From: Ramlibacter albus
Lineage (GTDB): Bacteria > Pseudomonadota > Gammaproteobacteria > Burkholderiales > Burkholderiaceae_C
Assembly (NCBI RefSeq): GCF_014297445.1
Contig: NZ_JACORU010000005.1
Location: forward strand, 62,001 to 126,000
Reading direction: 5' to 3'
DNA: 64,000 bases
Shown: one piece after another, positions 18,178 through 26,016 of the stretch
Position numbering within the stretch: the first letter of the stretch is position 1
Layout of the letters: the number at the start of each line of letters is the position of its first letter
Notes under the pieces: generated by a model
Seen by the model: the letters and a program-made list of their open reading frames with translations, nothing else
Told to the model about the DNA's origin: nothing
The model's database searches: none
Translations under genes and position numbers: made by a program

Positions 18178-18495
18178 ATGAAACAGCAAGCACGCATTTC
18201 CCTGCGCGTGGCGGTGCTCGCCGCCCTGGCTGCCAGCACCGCGTTGCTCGCCGGTTGCGGCGGTGGCGGCGGCGACGAGCCCGTCGCTGCCGGGCCCGCG
18301 CCCGCGCCCGCGCCCGCGCCGGTGCCCGCGCCGCCGCCGGCCTCGCAAGTGCCCGCTTCCGCGACGACGAGTTCGGCCGGCGCCGTCGCGTTCGTCAGCG
18401 CGACGGCGGCGGCGAGCAGCGAGGGCGCCGAGCCACTCGTCGTGGGCGACGCCACGCTCGCGACGTCCGACTCGGACGAGCCGCAGGTGCTCTGA
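18178..18495 (+). CDS. Small Pro/Ala-rich lipoprotein
   Basis: 105 residues. The leader ends at the lipobox LLAGC followed by five glycines, then a PAPAPAPAPVPAP spacer and a Ser/Ala-rich tail ending in an acidic patch. It is probably an extended envelope-anchored tether. The proline tract is encoded by a CCCGCG tandem repeat. It is the last gene of the DUF4198-DUF4331 unit and is followed by a strong hairpin. Confidence 0.8.
   Translation: MKQQARISLRVAVLAALAASTALLAGCGGGGGDEPVAAGPAPAPAPAPVPAPPPASQVPASATTSSAGAVAFVSATAAASSEGAEPLVVGDATLATSDSDEPQVL
18295..18318 (+). repeat. CCCGCG hexanucleotide tandem repeat (4 copies)
   Basis: Four perfect copies encode Pro-Ala dipeptides in the lipoprotein spacer. 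Copy-number change would lengthen or shorten the tether in frame. Confidence 0.85.
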
Positions 18496-18517
18496 CAGGC
18501 GACGGTCACTGCATGAA

Positions 18518-18551
18518 AGCGACGCCCGCCGGCCGTCCGGCGGGCATCGCT
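18518..18551. terminator. Strong hairpin between convergent genes
   Basis: A 9-bp perfect GC stem (GCCCGCCGG/CCGGCGGGC) with loop CCGT is extended, after one mismatch, by AGCGA/TCGCT. It fills the gap between the lipoprotein stop and the PIN-toxin stop, so it can terminate both ways. No T-run follows. Confidence 0.6.
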
Positions 18552-18955
18552 CATCGCGCGAAGGGATTCAGGACTTCGACCTTGAACGGTTTGAAGTCCG
18601 CAACATTGCGCGTGACGACAGCCAGCCCATGAACGCGTGCTGTCGCGGCAATCATCGCGTCTTCCCTGAGTGTTTCGGACCGCCGGTGCATCAGCCTCGC
18701 CCACTCCCGGAAAGAGGCCGCATCCATCGGCAGCACATTGAAGGTGCCGGTGACCTGCCCCAGCCAGGACTCGAGGGCTTCGGCCTTTGCGGGGTCCTGC
18801 AGCCGGGTGATCTCGATCCCCGCCTGGATTTCACCGATGGTGACGGCCGACACGTGCATGTCCACGTCCGGCGTTGCGCGCAGCCACTGCAGCACCCCGC
18901 CATGAGGCTTGGGCTTGCGCAGCTCGGAGACCACGTTGGTGTCGAGGAGGTACAC
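18551..18955 (-). CDS. PIN-domain toxin of a type II toxin-antitoxin pair (VapC/FitB-like)
   Basis: 134 residues. The PIN acidic residues are Asp5 (LLDTNVVSEL), Glu42 (TIGEIQAG), Asp99 (REDAMIAA) and Asp120 (NVADF), so an Mg-dependent RNase is expected. The LRKPKPHGGVLQWL region resembles FitB-type toxins. The start is GTG, 4 bases after the antitoxin stop, consistent with translational coupling. Confidence 0.9.
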   Translation of the reverse strand: MYLLDTNVVSELRKPKPHGGVLQWLRATPDVDMHVSAVTIGEIQAGIEITRLQDPAKAEALESWLGQVTGTFNVLPMDAASFREWARLMHRRSETLREDAMIAATARVHGLAVVTRNVADFKPFKVEVLNPFAR

Positions 18956-18959
18956 GAGC

Positions 18960-19217
18960 TCAGCGCAGCACCGGCGGCCGCCGGCTTTTCACCACGCCAC
19001 GCGCAGGCACCGGGATGTCGGCACGGGCTTCGTCGGAAAGCAGCAGCTCCTTGAGCGTGGGGCGCGCTTGCGCCTGCAGCCGGCGCCACTCGTCCGCCGC
19101 CACGAGCACAGCCGCTTCGGCGCCACGGCGGGTCACCATCTGGGGGCCATCGGTCAAGCATTTCTCCAGGAATTCGCTGAACCGCGCCTTTGCATCCTGC
19201 ACGGGCCATGACTGCAT
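18960..19217 (-). CDS. Phd/YefM-type antitoxin
   Basis: 85 residues. The N-terminal WPVQDAKARFSEFLEKCL followed by DGPQMVTRRGAEAAVLV is the Phd/YefM DNA-binding fold. The C-terminal region (about 50-85) is basic and proline-rich, as expected for the toxin-wrapping tail. ATG at 19217 with GAGG 6 bases upstream; an in-frame TTG 12 bases earlier is less likely. Direct repeats just upstream probably form its operator. Confidence 0.9.
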   Translation of the reverse strand: MQSWPVQDAKARFSEFLEKCLTDGPQMVTRRGAEAAVLVAADEWRRLQAQARPTLKELLLSDEARADIPVPARGVVKSRRPPVLR

Positions 19218-19229
19218 TGCGAACCTCAA

Positions 19230-19251
19230 CTGACTAGTTCGCTGACTAGTT
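19230..19251. promoter_or_regulatory. Direct-repeat operator of the toxin-antitoxin pair
   Basis: CTGACTAGTT occurs twice with a 12-bp period, each copy containing the palindrome ACTAGT. A possible -10 (TAAACT on the minus strand) overlaps the distal copy. The position just before the antitoxin gene fits autoregulation. Confidence 0.6.
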
Positions 19252-19286
19252 TAGCACGACCAGCCCGGAGCGTGTGGTCGGGCCGC

Positions 19287-20015
19287 TCAGAAGATCGTTC
19301 GGCGTGCCATCCGCAACCACCCGGGCGCGTCGAGAGACCAGCGCCGGACGATCTCGCGAGCGCGTGTGGCGAGAACTTGCTCCTTCGGGACCTCGCCGCA
19401 GTGAGCGACGACGACCACGTTGCCGGCTTCGGTGGGCGGGAACTGCCACACCGTCCGTGGCTGCAGCGCGTTGCGGATGCGCGCGACGCTCTCGCGCACG
19501 TCGAGGTCGCGGCCGATCAGGTTGACGGCCATCGTGCCGCATTCGCGCAGGCAAGCGCGGCAGTTCGCGTAGAACGGCTCGGTGTCGAGGGCGGGTTTCT
19601 CGACGTCGGCGTCGTAGGCGTCGACCTGCATCACGTCGAAGCGGCCTGCGTTCGCGGGGTCGGCAACGAACTGCGCCGCGTCCGCGTGCACAACCCGCAG
19701 CCGCTCGCCATCCGCCGGCACCATGAACTGCGTGCGGCAGATCTCGATCACCCGCGCATCGATCTCCACCGCCGTGGCATGCATTTGCAGGATGCGATGC
19801 GCGAACTTTGTCAGCGACCCCGCGCCGAGCCCCAGCGTCACGAGGTGCTTGCCCGAAAGCGCCGCGAGGTCGTGGAACAACAGCCACGCCGACATGCGCA
19901 CCGCGTATTCCAGCTCCAGGTCGTCCGGCGCCGCGATGCGCATCGCGCCCTGGCACCAGCGCGTGCCGAACTTGAGCAGGCGCAGCCCCTGGGTTTCGGT
20001 GACTTCGATTTCCAT
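19287..20015 (-). CDS. Spermidine-synthase-like methyltransferase-fold protein
   Basis: 242 residues with the spermine/spermidine synthase Rossmann core: TLGLGAGSLTKF (near 60-70), AVEIDARVIEI (near 82) and FDVMQVDAYDAD (near 127). The last differs from the canonical DxxD of true SpeE. Such proteins are often annotated as spermidine synthase but have unknown substrates. It is divergent from the gene at 20051 with a 35-bp gap. Confidence 0.85.
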   Translation of the reverse strand: MEIEVTETQGLRLLKFGTRWCQGAMRIAAPDDLELEYAVRMSAWLLFHDLAALSGKHLVTLGLGAGSLTKFAHRILQMHATAVEIDARVIEICRTQFMVPADGERLRVVHADAAQFVADPANAGRFDVMQVDAYDADVEKPALDTEPFYANCRACLRECGTMAVNLIGRDLDVRESVARIRNALQPRTVWQFPPTEAGNVVVVAHCGEVPKEQVLATRAREIVRRWSLDAPGWLRMARRTIF

Positions 20016-20050
20016 GCACCCGATAATGCCGCTTTCGAAAACCCGCCGAC

Positions 20051-20584
20051 ATGAAGCGACCCGAGCTCCCCGGCCACGAACTGTTCGTCTCCACCGCCGC
20101 CGGCCAGGGCGAGGTGCTGACGCTGCGCTTCATCTCCGACATGCTGCCCGGCGCGCCGCCTTCGGCGTACGTGCTGCACGCGTTCGAGTGCATGCAGCCC
20201 GAAGTGGCGCTGGCCTTCGTGCGCCGCGTGATGGATGCGGGCCGCATGGTGCAGCTCTCGTGGCGCGCCGAGCGGCTGGTGCTCTCGACCAGCGAGCGCG
20301 AGGAATACCTGCTCACGGCGCGGCGCTTCACCGGCAAGCCCGCCGAGCCGAGCATGGCCGAACTCGCCGACGCGATGAAGCGCGTTTACGCCTGCTACCT
20401 CGCCGCCAACAAGGCCAGCCGCCGCTCCGTCGCGCGCCTGCAGCGCGTGCGCGACCTGCTGCTCGAACAGGCACGGCGCATGCGCGGCGCCGCGGCCGGC
20501 CACGGGCCGGACAGCGAGCTCGCCGCGGTGTACGCGCAGCACGCCGAGTTCATCGAGCGGCTCTTCAACGAAACCGAAGCGTGA
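20051..20584 (+). CDS. Conserved-looking hypothetical protein
   Basis: 177 residues, soluble, helical in the second half (VARLQRVRDLLLEQARRMRG). The start is MKRPELPGHELFVSTAAGQG. No family recognised. The last 13 codons are duplicated 53 bp downstream in another frame, and the second copy ends exactly at the stop of the convergent ABC gene. This suggests the gene once ended there and has been rearranged. Confidence 0.75.
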   Translation: MKRPELPGHELFVSTAAGQGEVLTLRFISDMLPGAPPSAYVLHAFECMQPEVALAFVRRVMDAGRMVQLSWRAERLVLSTSEREEYLLTARRFTGKPAEPSMAELADAMKRVYACYLAANKASRRSVARLQRVRDLLLEQARRMRGAAAGHGPDSELAAVYAQHAEFIERLFNETEA

Positions 20585-20633
20585 CTTCCGGCGACGCCGG
20601 GTTCGTGCAGCGGCTCTTCAACGAAACGGAAGC
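20542..20633 (+). repeat. Tandem partial duplication of a gene 3' end
   Basis: The 39-bp blocks 20542-20580 and 20595-20633 differ at 5 positions; the last 24 bp differ at one. Both encode [13 protein letters not shown], but the 53-bp offset puts the second copy out of frame. Confidence 0.8.
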
Positions 20634-21323
20634 CTAAGCCACGCCCGTGGCCGTGAGGTGCAGCAACCGGTCGGCCCGCGCCGCCGCCGCTTCGGAGTGC
20701 GTCACCAGCACGAGCGCGGTGCCATGTTCGCGCGCCTGCGCCAGCAGCACGTCGAGCACCCGCGCGGCCGTGCCCGGGTCGAGGTTGCCGGTGGGCTCGT
20801 CGGCGAGCAGCACGCGCGGGCGATGCACGAGTGCGCGCGCGATGGCGACGCGCTGCAGTTGCCCGCCGCTCAGCGACTGCGGCAATCGCGCGCCGAAGCC
20901 TTCGAGGCCGACGGCCGCGAGCATCGAGTCCACACGCTTGGCATCGGGCCGCCCGAGCAGCAGCAGCGGCAGGCCGACGTTCTGCGCGACGTCCAGGTGC
21001 GGCAGCACGTGGAAGGCCTGGAAGATGAAGCCCAGCTTCTCGCGGCGCAGCAGCGCGCGGGCTTCGTCGCCCAGCGTGCCGAGGTCCACGCCGTCGATGC
21101 GCACCGTGCCGGCGTCCCAGGTGTCCAGGCCCGCGATGCAATTGAGCAGCGTCGATTTGCCGACGCCCGATTCGCCGACGATGGCGACGAATTCGCCGGC
21201 GTGGACTTCGAGGTCGACGCCTTCGAACACGGCCTCGTCGCCGTAGCGCTTCGCCAGCCCGCGAACTTCGACAACGGCACCTGGGGCGCTCGCCCGGGCG
21301 CCGCCCGGCACCGTCGCACTCAT
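20634..21323 (-). CDS. ABC transporter ATP-binding protein (LolD/MacB-type)
   Basis: 229 residues: Walker [10 protein letters not shown] (near 49-57), Q-loop [11 protein letters not shown], signature [10 protein letters not shown] and Walker [13 protein letters not shown]. The length and sequence fit the LolD/FtsE/MacB class that powers lipoprotein or lipid export. No membrane partner is encoded here. The start overlaps the miaA stop by ATGA, so it is translated with miaA. Its stop overlaps the end of the duplicated fragment on the other strand. Confidence 0.93.
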   Translation of the reverse strand: MSATVPGGARASAPGAVVEVRGLAKRYGDEAVFEGVDLEVHAGEFVAIVGESGVGKSTLLNCIAGLDTWDAGTVRIDGVDLGTLGDEARALLRREKLGFIFQAFHVLPHLDVAQNVGLPLLLLGRPDAKRVDSMLAAVGLEGFGARLPQSLSGGQLQRVAIARALVHRPRVLLADEPTGNLDPGTAARVLDVLLAQAREHGTALVLVTHSEAAAARADRLLHLTATGVA

Positions 21324-22252
21324 CGCGCCAGCTCCTCGGCTCGCGCCACCACCTGCGCAATCGCATCCGGCGCGTCGCACGCGATCACCTGCCGCCGCGG
21401 CATCGAGCGCAGCCAGGTGAGCTGCCGCTTCGCGAGCTGGCGCGTGGCGAAGATGCCGCGATCGCGCAGTTCGGCCATCGGGAAGGCGCCGTCCAGCGCC
21501 TCCCACGCCTGCCGGTAGCCCACGCTGCGCATGCTGGGCAGGCCGGGGTGCAGGTCGCCGCGCGCACGCAGCGCCTCCACCTCGCCAAGGAAGCCGCCCG
21601 CCAGCATCGCGTCGAAGCGCTGCGCGATGCGCTCGTGCAGCCAGCCCCGGTCCCGCGGCTCCAGCGAGAGGAACAGGGCCGGCGCCAGCCCGGCACTTCG
21701 CCGCTCGCCGTGGAAGGACGACAGCGGCCGCCCTGTCGAACGAAAGACCTCCAGCGCGCGCTGGATGCGCTGCGAGTCGTTGGGCGCGAGGCGCGCTGCC
21801 GTGACAGGGTCGACGCGCGCCAGCTCCTCGTGCATCGCCGGCCAGCCGCGCGCGGCGGCTTCCTCGTCGATGCGCTGTCGCACGCCCGCGTCGGCGGGCG
21901 GCATCGCGTCCAGCCCCTCGAACAGCGCCTTGTAATAGAGCATGGTCCCGCCGACCAGCAGGGTCGCACGGCCACGCGCGGCGATCTCGCCCACGAGCCG
22001 CGTCGCATCCGCCGCGAACTCGGCGGCGCTGTACGCCTGCACCGGGTCGCGGATGTCGACCAGGTGGTGCGGCACCTGCGCGCGCTCCGCGGGGGTGGGC
22101 TTGGCCGTGCCGATGTCCATGCCGCGATAGACCAGCGCCGAGTCGACGCTCACGATCTCGCACGGAAGCCGGCCTGCGATCGCCAGCGCGGCCGCCGTCT
22201 TGCCGCTGGCTGTCGGGCCGGCGAGGGCGATCACGGGGGCGGAAGCAGGCAT
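21320..22252 (-). CDS. miaA: tRNA dimethylallyltransferase
   Basis: 310 residues. It adds the dimethylallyl group to A37 of tRNAs reading UNN codons. P-loop GPTASGKT (near 11-18), then [18 protein letters not shown] and [10 protein letters not shown] are diagnostic. It is the last member of the conserved tsaE-amiC-mutL-miaA order, but is separated from mutL by three genes here. It overlaps the ABC ATPase gene by 4 bases. Confidence 0.97.
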   Translation of the reverse strand: MPASAPVIALAGPTASGKTAAALAIAGRLPCEIVSVDSALVYRGMDIGTAKPTPAERAQVPHHLVDIRDPVQAYSAAEFAADATRLVGEIAARGRATLLVGGTMLYYKALFEGLDAMPPADAGVRQRIDEEAAARGWPAMHEELARVDPVTAARLAPNDSQRIQRALEVFRSTGRPLSSFHGERRSAGLAPALFLSLEPRDRGWLHERIAQRFDAMLAGGFLGEVEALRARGDLHPGLPSMRSVGYRQAWEALDGAFPMAELRDRGIFATRQLAKRQLTWLRSMPRRQVIACDAPDAIAQVVARAEELAR

Positions 22253-22280
22253 CCGGTCGAGCGTAGCATCCCCGTCCGCA

Positions 22281-22295
22281 TGTTGTAGGACAACA
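22281..22295. promoter_or_regulatory. Perfect palindrome between miaA and the hybrid kinase
   Basis: TGTTGTAGGACAACA has 6-bp perfect arms around AGG. It lies 29 bases upstream of miaA and 49 bases upstream of the divergent kinase gene, so it may be a regulator site or part of the miaA promoter. Confidence 0.35.
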
Positions 22296-22343
22296 GCGCT
22301 TCGCAACCGCCGAGCTGGGCGCGACTCGCATGCGACGCACATA

Positions 22344-24308
22344 ATGGGTTGTTTCACCCGAGCCGAAGACGCAAAGATCTTGAGCGCCGCCCTGGACCTC
22401 CCCGAGAAGTACGACAGCAGCGTGCAGCAGCGGCTGCAGCTGCTGATCGACGCCGTCACGGACTACGGGATCTTCCTGCTGGACCCCGATGGCTACGTCG
22501 CCTCGTGGAACTCCGGCGCGCGCAAGCTCAATGGCTACGAGCGCTCCGAGATCATCGGCAAGCACTTCTCGGTGTTCTACCCGCCCGAGGCCGTGGCCGC
22601 CGGCTGGCCCGACGAGGAGCTGCGACGTGCACGCGCGCAAGGCAAGTTCGAGGACGAAGGCTGGCGCATCCGCAAGGACGGCACGCGCTTCTGGGCCAAC
22701 GTCATCATCACGGCCCTGTTCGAGCCCGACGGGCGCCTCACCGGCTTCGCCAAGATCACGCGCGACCTGACCGAGCGGCGGCGCGCCGAGGAGCAGCTGC
22801 GCGAGAGCGAGGAGCGCTTCCGCCTGCTGGTGGACAGCGTGCGCGACTATGCGATCTTCATGCTCGACCCGCAGGGCATCGTGCGCAGCTGGAACGTGGG
22901 CGCGGAGGCCATCAACGGCTACAAGGCCGGCGAGATCATCGGCAAGCACCTGAGCGTCTTCTACACGGCCGAGGACATCGCGGCGCGCAAGCCGGAGATC
23001 GAGCTGGAAGTGGCGGCCACGCAGGGCCGCGCCACCGACGAGGGCTGGCGCAAGCGCAAGGACGGCACGCTCTACTGGTCGAACGTGGCCGTCACCGCCA
23101 TCCGCAACCGCGACGGCGAGCTGATCGGCTTCGCAAAAGTGACGCGCGACATGAGCGAGCTGCGCCGCCTGCAGGAGCTGGAGCTGTCGAGCCAGCGCAT
23201 GAACGAGTTCCTCGCGATGCTCGCCCACGAGCTGCGCAACCCGCTCGCGCCCATCCGCAACGCCGTGACGATCATGCAGCTGGAGACGCTGAACAACCCG
23301 GTGCTGCGCAACTGCCGCGACGTGATCGACCGGCAGCTCACGCACGTGACGCGGCTGGTGGACGACCTGCTGGACATCGGCCGGCTCACCTCCGGCAAGA
23401 TCACGCTGCGCAAGGAGCTCGTGCCTTACGCCGACATCGTGCAGCGCGCGGTGGAGACGGCGCGGCCCGTCGCGGAGGCACGGCGCCACACGATGACCAT
23501 TTCGCTGCCGCCGTACCCGGTCCACGTCAACTGCGACCCCACGCGCATCTCGCAGGTGATCCAGAACCTGCTGGTGAATGCCGCGAAGTTCACGCCCGAG
23601 GGCGGGCGCATCGAGCTGTCGGTGGTGCAGGAGTCCGGCTTCGTGGTGACGTCGGTGAAGGATACCGGCCGCGGCCTGGAGCCGCACGAGATCAGCCACA
23701 TCTTCCAGCTGTTCGCGCAGGGCGAGCAGGTCAACCCCAACGAGAGCGGGCTGGGCATCGGGCTCACGCTCGCGCGCTCGCTGGTCGAAATGCATGGCGG
23801 CACGCTCGATGCCACGAGCGCCGGCCTGGGGCAGGGCAGCACGTTCACCTTCCGCCTGCCGGCGTCCAAGGCCGTGCCCGCGAGCGACGACGAGAGCGTC
23901 GAGGCGCCCAAGGAGCCGGGCCGCCGCATCCTCGTCGTCGACGACAACCGCGACGCGGCCGACAGCACGACCGCGATCCTTCGCTTGCTGGGTTACCAGG
24001 TCGAGGCTGCCTACGAGGGGCAGGCCGCGCTGGCCGCTGCCGCGCGCCTGAAGCCCGACGTGGTGTTGATGGACCTGGCGATGCCCGGCCTGGACGGCTT
24101 CGAGACGCGGCGCATGCTCAAGTCCATGCCGTCGATGGAGCACGTGTACACCGTCGCGATGACGGGCTTCGGGAACGAGGACGACAAGCAGCGCACGCGC
24201 GCCGCGGGTTTCGACGCGCACCTGACCAAGCCGGTGGAGCTCGATGGCCTGATCCGCCTGCTGAACGATGCACGCGAGCAGATGCACGGCGGCGGCGCAT
24301 CGTCATAA
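22344..24308 (+). CDS. PAS-PAS hybrid sensor histidine kinase/response regulator
   Basis: 654 residues, no membrane segment, so cytoplasmic. Two PAS domains (about 30-155 and 160-285) each contain a WNxGA...NGY...EIIGKHxSVFY pattern. The dimerisation domain has His295 in [11 protein letters not shown]. The ATPase domain has [14 protein letters not shown] and [20 protein letters not shown]-terminal receiver has VVDDN, Asp577 in [10 protein letters not shown] and a late TKPVEL Lys. The output regulator is not encoded adjacent. It probably senses light, redox or a small ligand through PAS; which one cannot be told. Confidence 0.95.
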   Translation: MGCFTRAEDAKILSAALDLPEKYDSSVQQRLQLLIDAVTDYGIFLLDPDGYVASWNSGARKLNGYERSEIIGKHFSVFYPPEAVAAGWPDEELRRARAQGKFEDEGWRIRKDGTRFWANVIITALFEPDGRLTGFAKITRDLTERRRAEEQLRESEERFRLLVDSVRDYAIFMLDPQGIVRSWNVGAEAINGYKAGEIIGKHLSVFYTAEDIAARKPEIELEVAATQGRATDEGWRKRKDGTLYWSNVAVTAIRNRDGELIGFAKVTRDMSELRRLQELELSSQRMNEFLAMLAHELRNPLAPIRNAVTIMQLETLNNPVLRNCRDVIDRQLTHVTRLVDDLLDIGRLTSGKITLRKELVPYADIVQRAVETARPVAEARRHTMTISLPPYPVHVNCDPTRISQVIQNLLVNAAKFTPEGGRIELSVVQESGFVVTSVKDTGRGLEPHEISHIFQLFAQGEQVNPNESGLGIGLTLARSLVEMHGGTLDATSAGLGQGSTFTFRLPASKAVPASDDESVEAPKEPGRRILVVDDNRDAADSTTAILRLLGYQVEAAYEGQAALAAAARLKPDVVLMDLAMPGLDGFETRRMLKSMPSMEHVYTVAMTGFGNEDDKQRTRAAGFDAHLTKPVELDGLIRLLNDAREQMHGGGASS

Positions 24309-24337
24309 CGGCAAGCTCGTCCTTACAATGGGCTGCA

Positions 24338-25120
24338 ATGAAGCCGCCCCTCGCGATCGAACTGGCCGGCGGGCCCCTTGCCAAGGGCCGTCTCCCGGCG
24401 ATCTGCGCGCCGCTGGTGGGGGGCACGGCCGATGCGCTGGTGGAGGAAACCGCCGCCGTCGCCGAGAAGGAGCCCGACCTGCTGGAGTGGCGGGTGGACT
24501 TCTTCGAAGCCATCGCCGACACCGACCAGGTGCTGGAGACCGCGTGGCGCATCCGCCAGGCCGCACCCGGCATCCCCTTGCTCTTCACCCGCCGCTCGCG
24601 CCGCGAAGGTGGACAGCCCATCGACCTTGCCGAGGACGCGGTGCTGGAGCTGTACCACGCTGTCTGCAAGAGCGGGCTGGTGGCCCTCGTCGATTACGAG
24701 ATGAGCAACGAGCCGGACCACGTGAGCCGCGTGCGCAACCTCACGCGGCGTTGCGGCGTCAAGCTGGTCCTCTCGTACCACAACTTCCAGGAGACGCCGC
24801 CGGAGGCGCAGCTGCTGGCGCGCCTGCGGCAGGCCGCGCAGCTCGATGCCGACGTCGGCAAGGTGGCCGTGATGCCGCGCTCGCTGGAGGATGTGCTCAC
24901 CGTGATGCATGCCACGCTGAAGGCGTCGCGCGAGGTGGGCATCCCCGTCATCACGATGGCCATGGGCGGCTGGGGTGCGCTCACGCGCCTGTGCGGCGGG
25001 GTGTTCGGCTCGGCGCTCACGTTTGCCGTGGGGGCGAGCAGTTCGGCGCCGGGGCAGGTGCCGATCGAGGATGTTCGCGCCGCGTTGGCCCTGATCCGCA
25101 AGGCGATGGGCGAAAGCTGA
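24338..25120 (+). CDS. aroD: 3-dehydroquinate dehydratase, type I
   Basis: 260 residues. It makes 3-dehydroshikimate through a Schiff-base lysine. LLEWRVDFFEA (near 48) and VLSYHNFQETP (catalytic His near 147) match type I enzymes, with the Lys expected at GKVAVMPRS (near 173). Most Burkholderiales use the small type II AroQ for biosynthesis, so this copy may serve quinate catabolism or be an extra isozyme. A TACAAT hexamer at 24324 could be its -10. Confidence 0.95.
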   Translation: MKPPLAIELAGGPLAKGRLPAICAPLVGGTADALVEETAAVAEKEPDLLEWRVDFFEAIADTDQVLETAWRIRQAAPGIPLLFTRRSRREGGQPIDLAEDAVLELYHAVCKSGLVALVDYEMSNEPDHVSRVRNLTRRCGVKLVLSYHNFQETPPEAQLLARLRQAAQLDADVGKVAVMPRSLEDVLTVMHATLKASREVGIPVITMAMGGWGALTRLCGGVFGSALTFAVGASSSAPGQVPIEDVRAALALIRKAMGES

Positions 25121-25121
25121 T

Positions 25122-25973
25122 TCAGCGGAACGAGAACAGCTCGCGCAGCGCTTCGCGGTATTTCTCGCGGCCGACGGACATCGTGCTGAAGTGCGAGCCG
25201 CCTTCGACGAGTACGAACTTCTTCTTGCCCGTGGCCGCTTCGTAGAGCTTGCGCCCGAGCTCGCTCGCGATCAGCGAGTCGTTGCTGCCGTGCACGACGA
25301 GCAGGGGCGAGCCGATCTTGTCCACCTTGCGCACCGACTCGAAGCGCTGCGTGATCAGCGGGCCGATCGGCAGCCAGCCCCACTTCATGGAAGCCGCCAC
25401 GTCGGGGATCGACGTGAAGGTGCCTTCGACGATGGTGCCTTGTTCGTCGTCCACGCGCGAGGCGAGGTCGATGGCGATGGCGCCGCCCAGCGAGTGGCCG
25501 AAGATGTAGCGCGGGCGGTTGGGGTACTTGGCCGCGAGCCAGTCCCACGCGGCGCGGGCGTCCTCGTACGCCATCTCCTCCGAGGGCAGGCCGGGTGTGC
25601 TCTTGCCGAAGCCGCGGTAGTCGATGGCCAGCACCGAGAAGCCGTGCTCCTGCATGCGCTGGATGCGCGGGGCCGAGCCTTCGACGTTCCAGCGGGCGCC
25701 GTGCAGGTAGAGCAGGACGGGCGCGGTGTCCGGGCGCTCGGCGGCCGGCAGCCAAAGGCCGTGCAGCCTGATCGGCTGGCCCGTGACGCGCGAGCCGAAT
25801 TCGACCCAGACGTGTTCCATGCCCTCGGCGTGCTGCGAGCTGGCGCCCCAGCTGCGGTCGCTGGGCTGGAAGATCCAGGCGCGCTGGCGCTCGTCGAGCG
25901 TGGTGCAGCCCATCGTCAGGGCGGCGGCGAGGGCGGCGAGGGTGAGGACGAGACGGCTTTTCATGGCAGTCAT
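25122..25973 (-). CDS. Alpha/beta-hydrolase lipoprotein
   Basis: 283 residues. The leader MKSRLVLTLAALAAALTMGC ends in a lipobox-like TMGC. The BAAT/prolyl-oligopeptidase-like fold is shown by YLHGARWN, DYRGFGKS, the nucleophile elbow FGHSLGGA (near 165), Asp in VVHGSNDSLI and His in GGSHFS. A second ATG at 25964 (MKSRL) is equally plausible; neither has a clear ribosome site. The substrate is unknown. Its stop is one base from the aroD stop. Confidence 0.9.
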   Translation of the reverse strand: MTAMKSRLVLTLAALAAALTMGCTTLDERQRAWIFQPSDRSWGASSQHAEGMEHVWVEFGSRVTGQPIRLHGLWLPAAERPDTAPVLLYLHGARWNVEGSAPRIQRMQEHGFSVLAIDYRGFGKSTPGLPSEEMAYEDARAAWDWLAAKYPNRPRYIFGHSLGGAIAIDLASRVDDEQGTIVEGTFTSIPDVAASMKWGWLPIGPLITQRFESVRKVDKIGSPLLVVHGSNDSLIASELGRKLYEAATGKKKFVLVEGGSHFSTMSVGREKYREALRELFSFR

Positions 25974-26016
25974 GGCAGAGTCTGCCTGAACGGGAAAAGT
26001 TTCGCCGGGAAGTGTT

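Noticed and set aside
20634-24287. Very long reverse open frame over the hybrid kinase, joining the ABC frame
   Set aside because: The part beyond 21323 is antisense to the kinase or in the wrong frame over miaA; it has no family features. The ABC gene starts at 21323.
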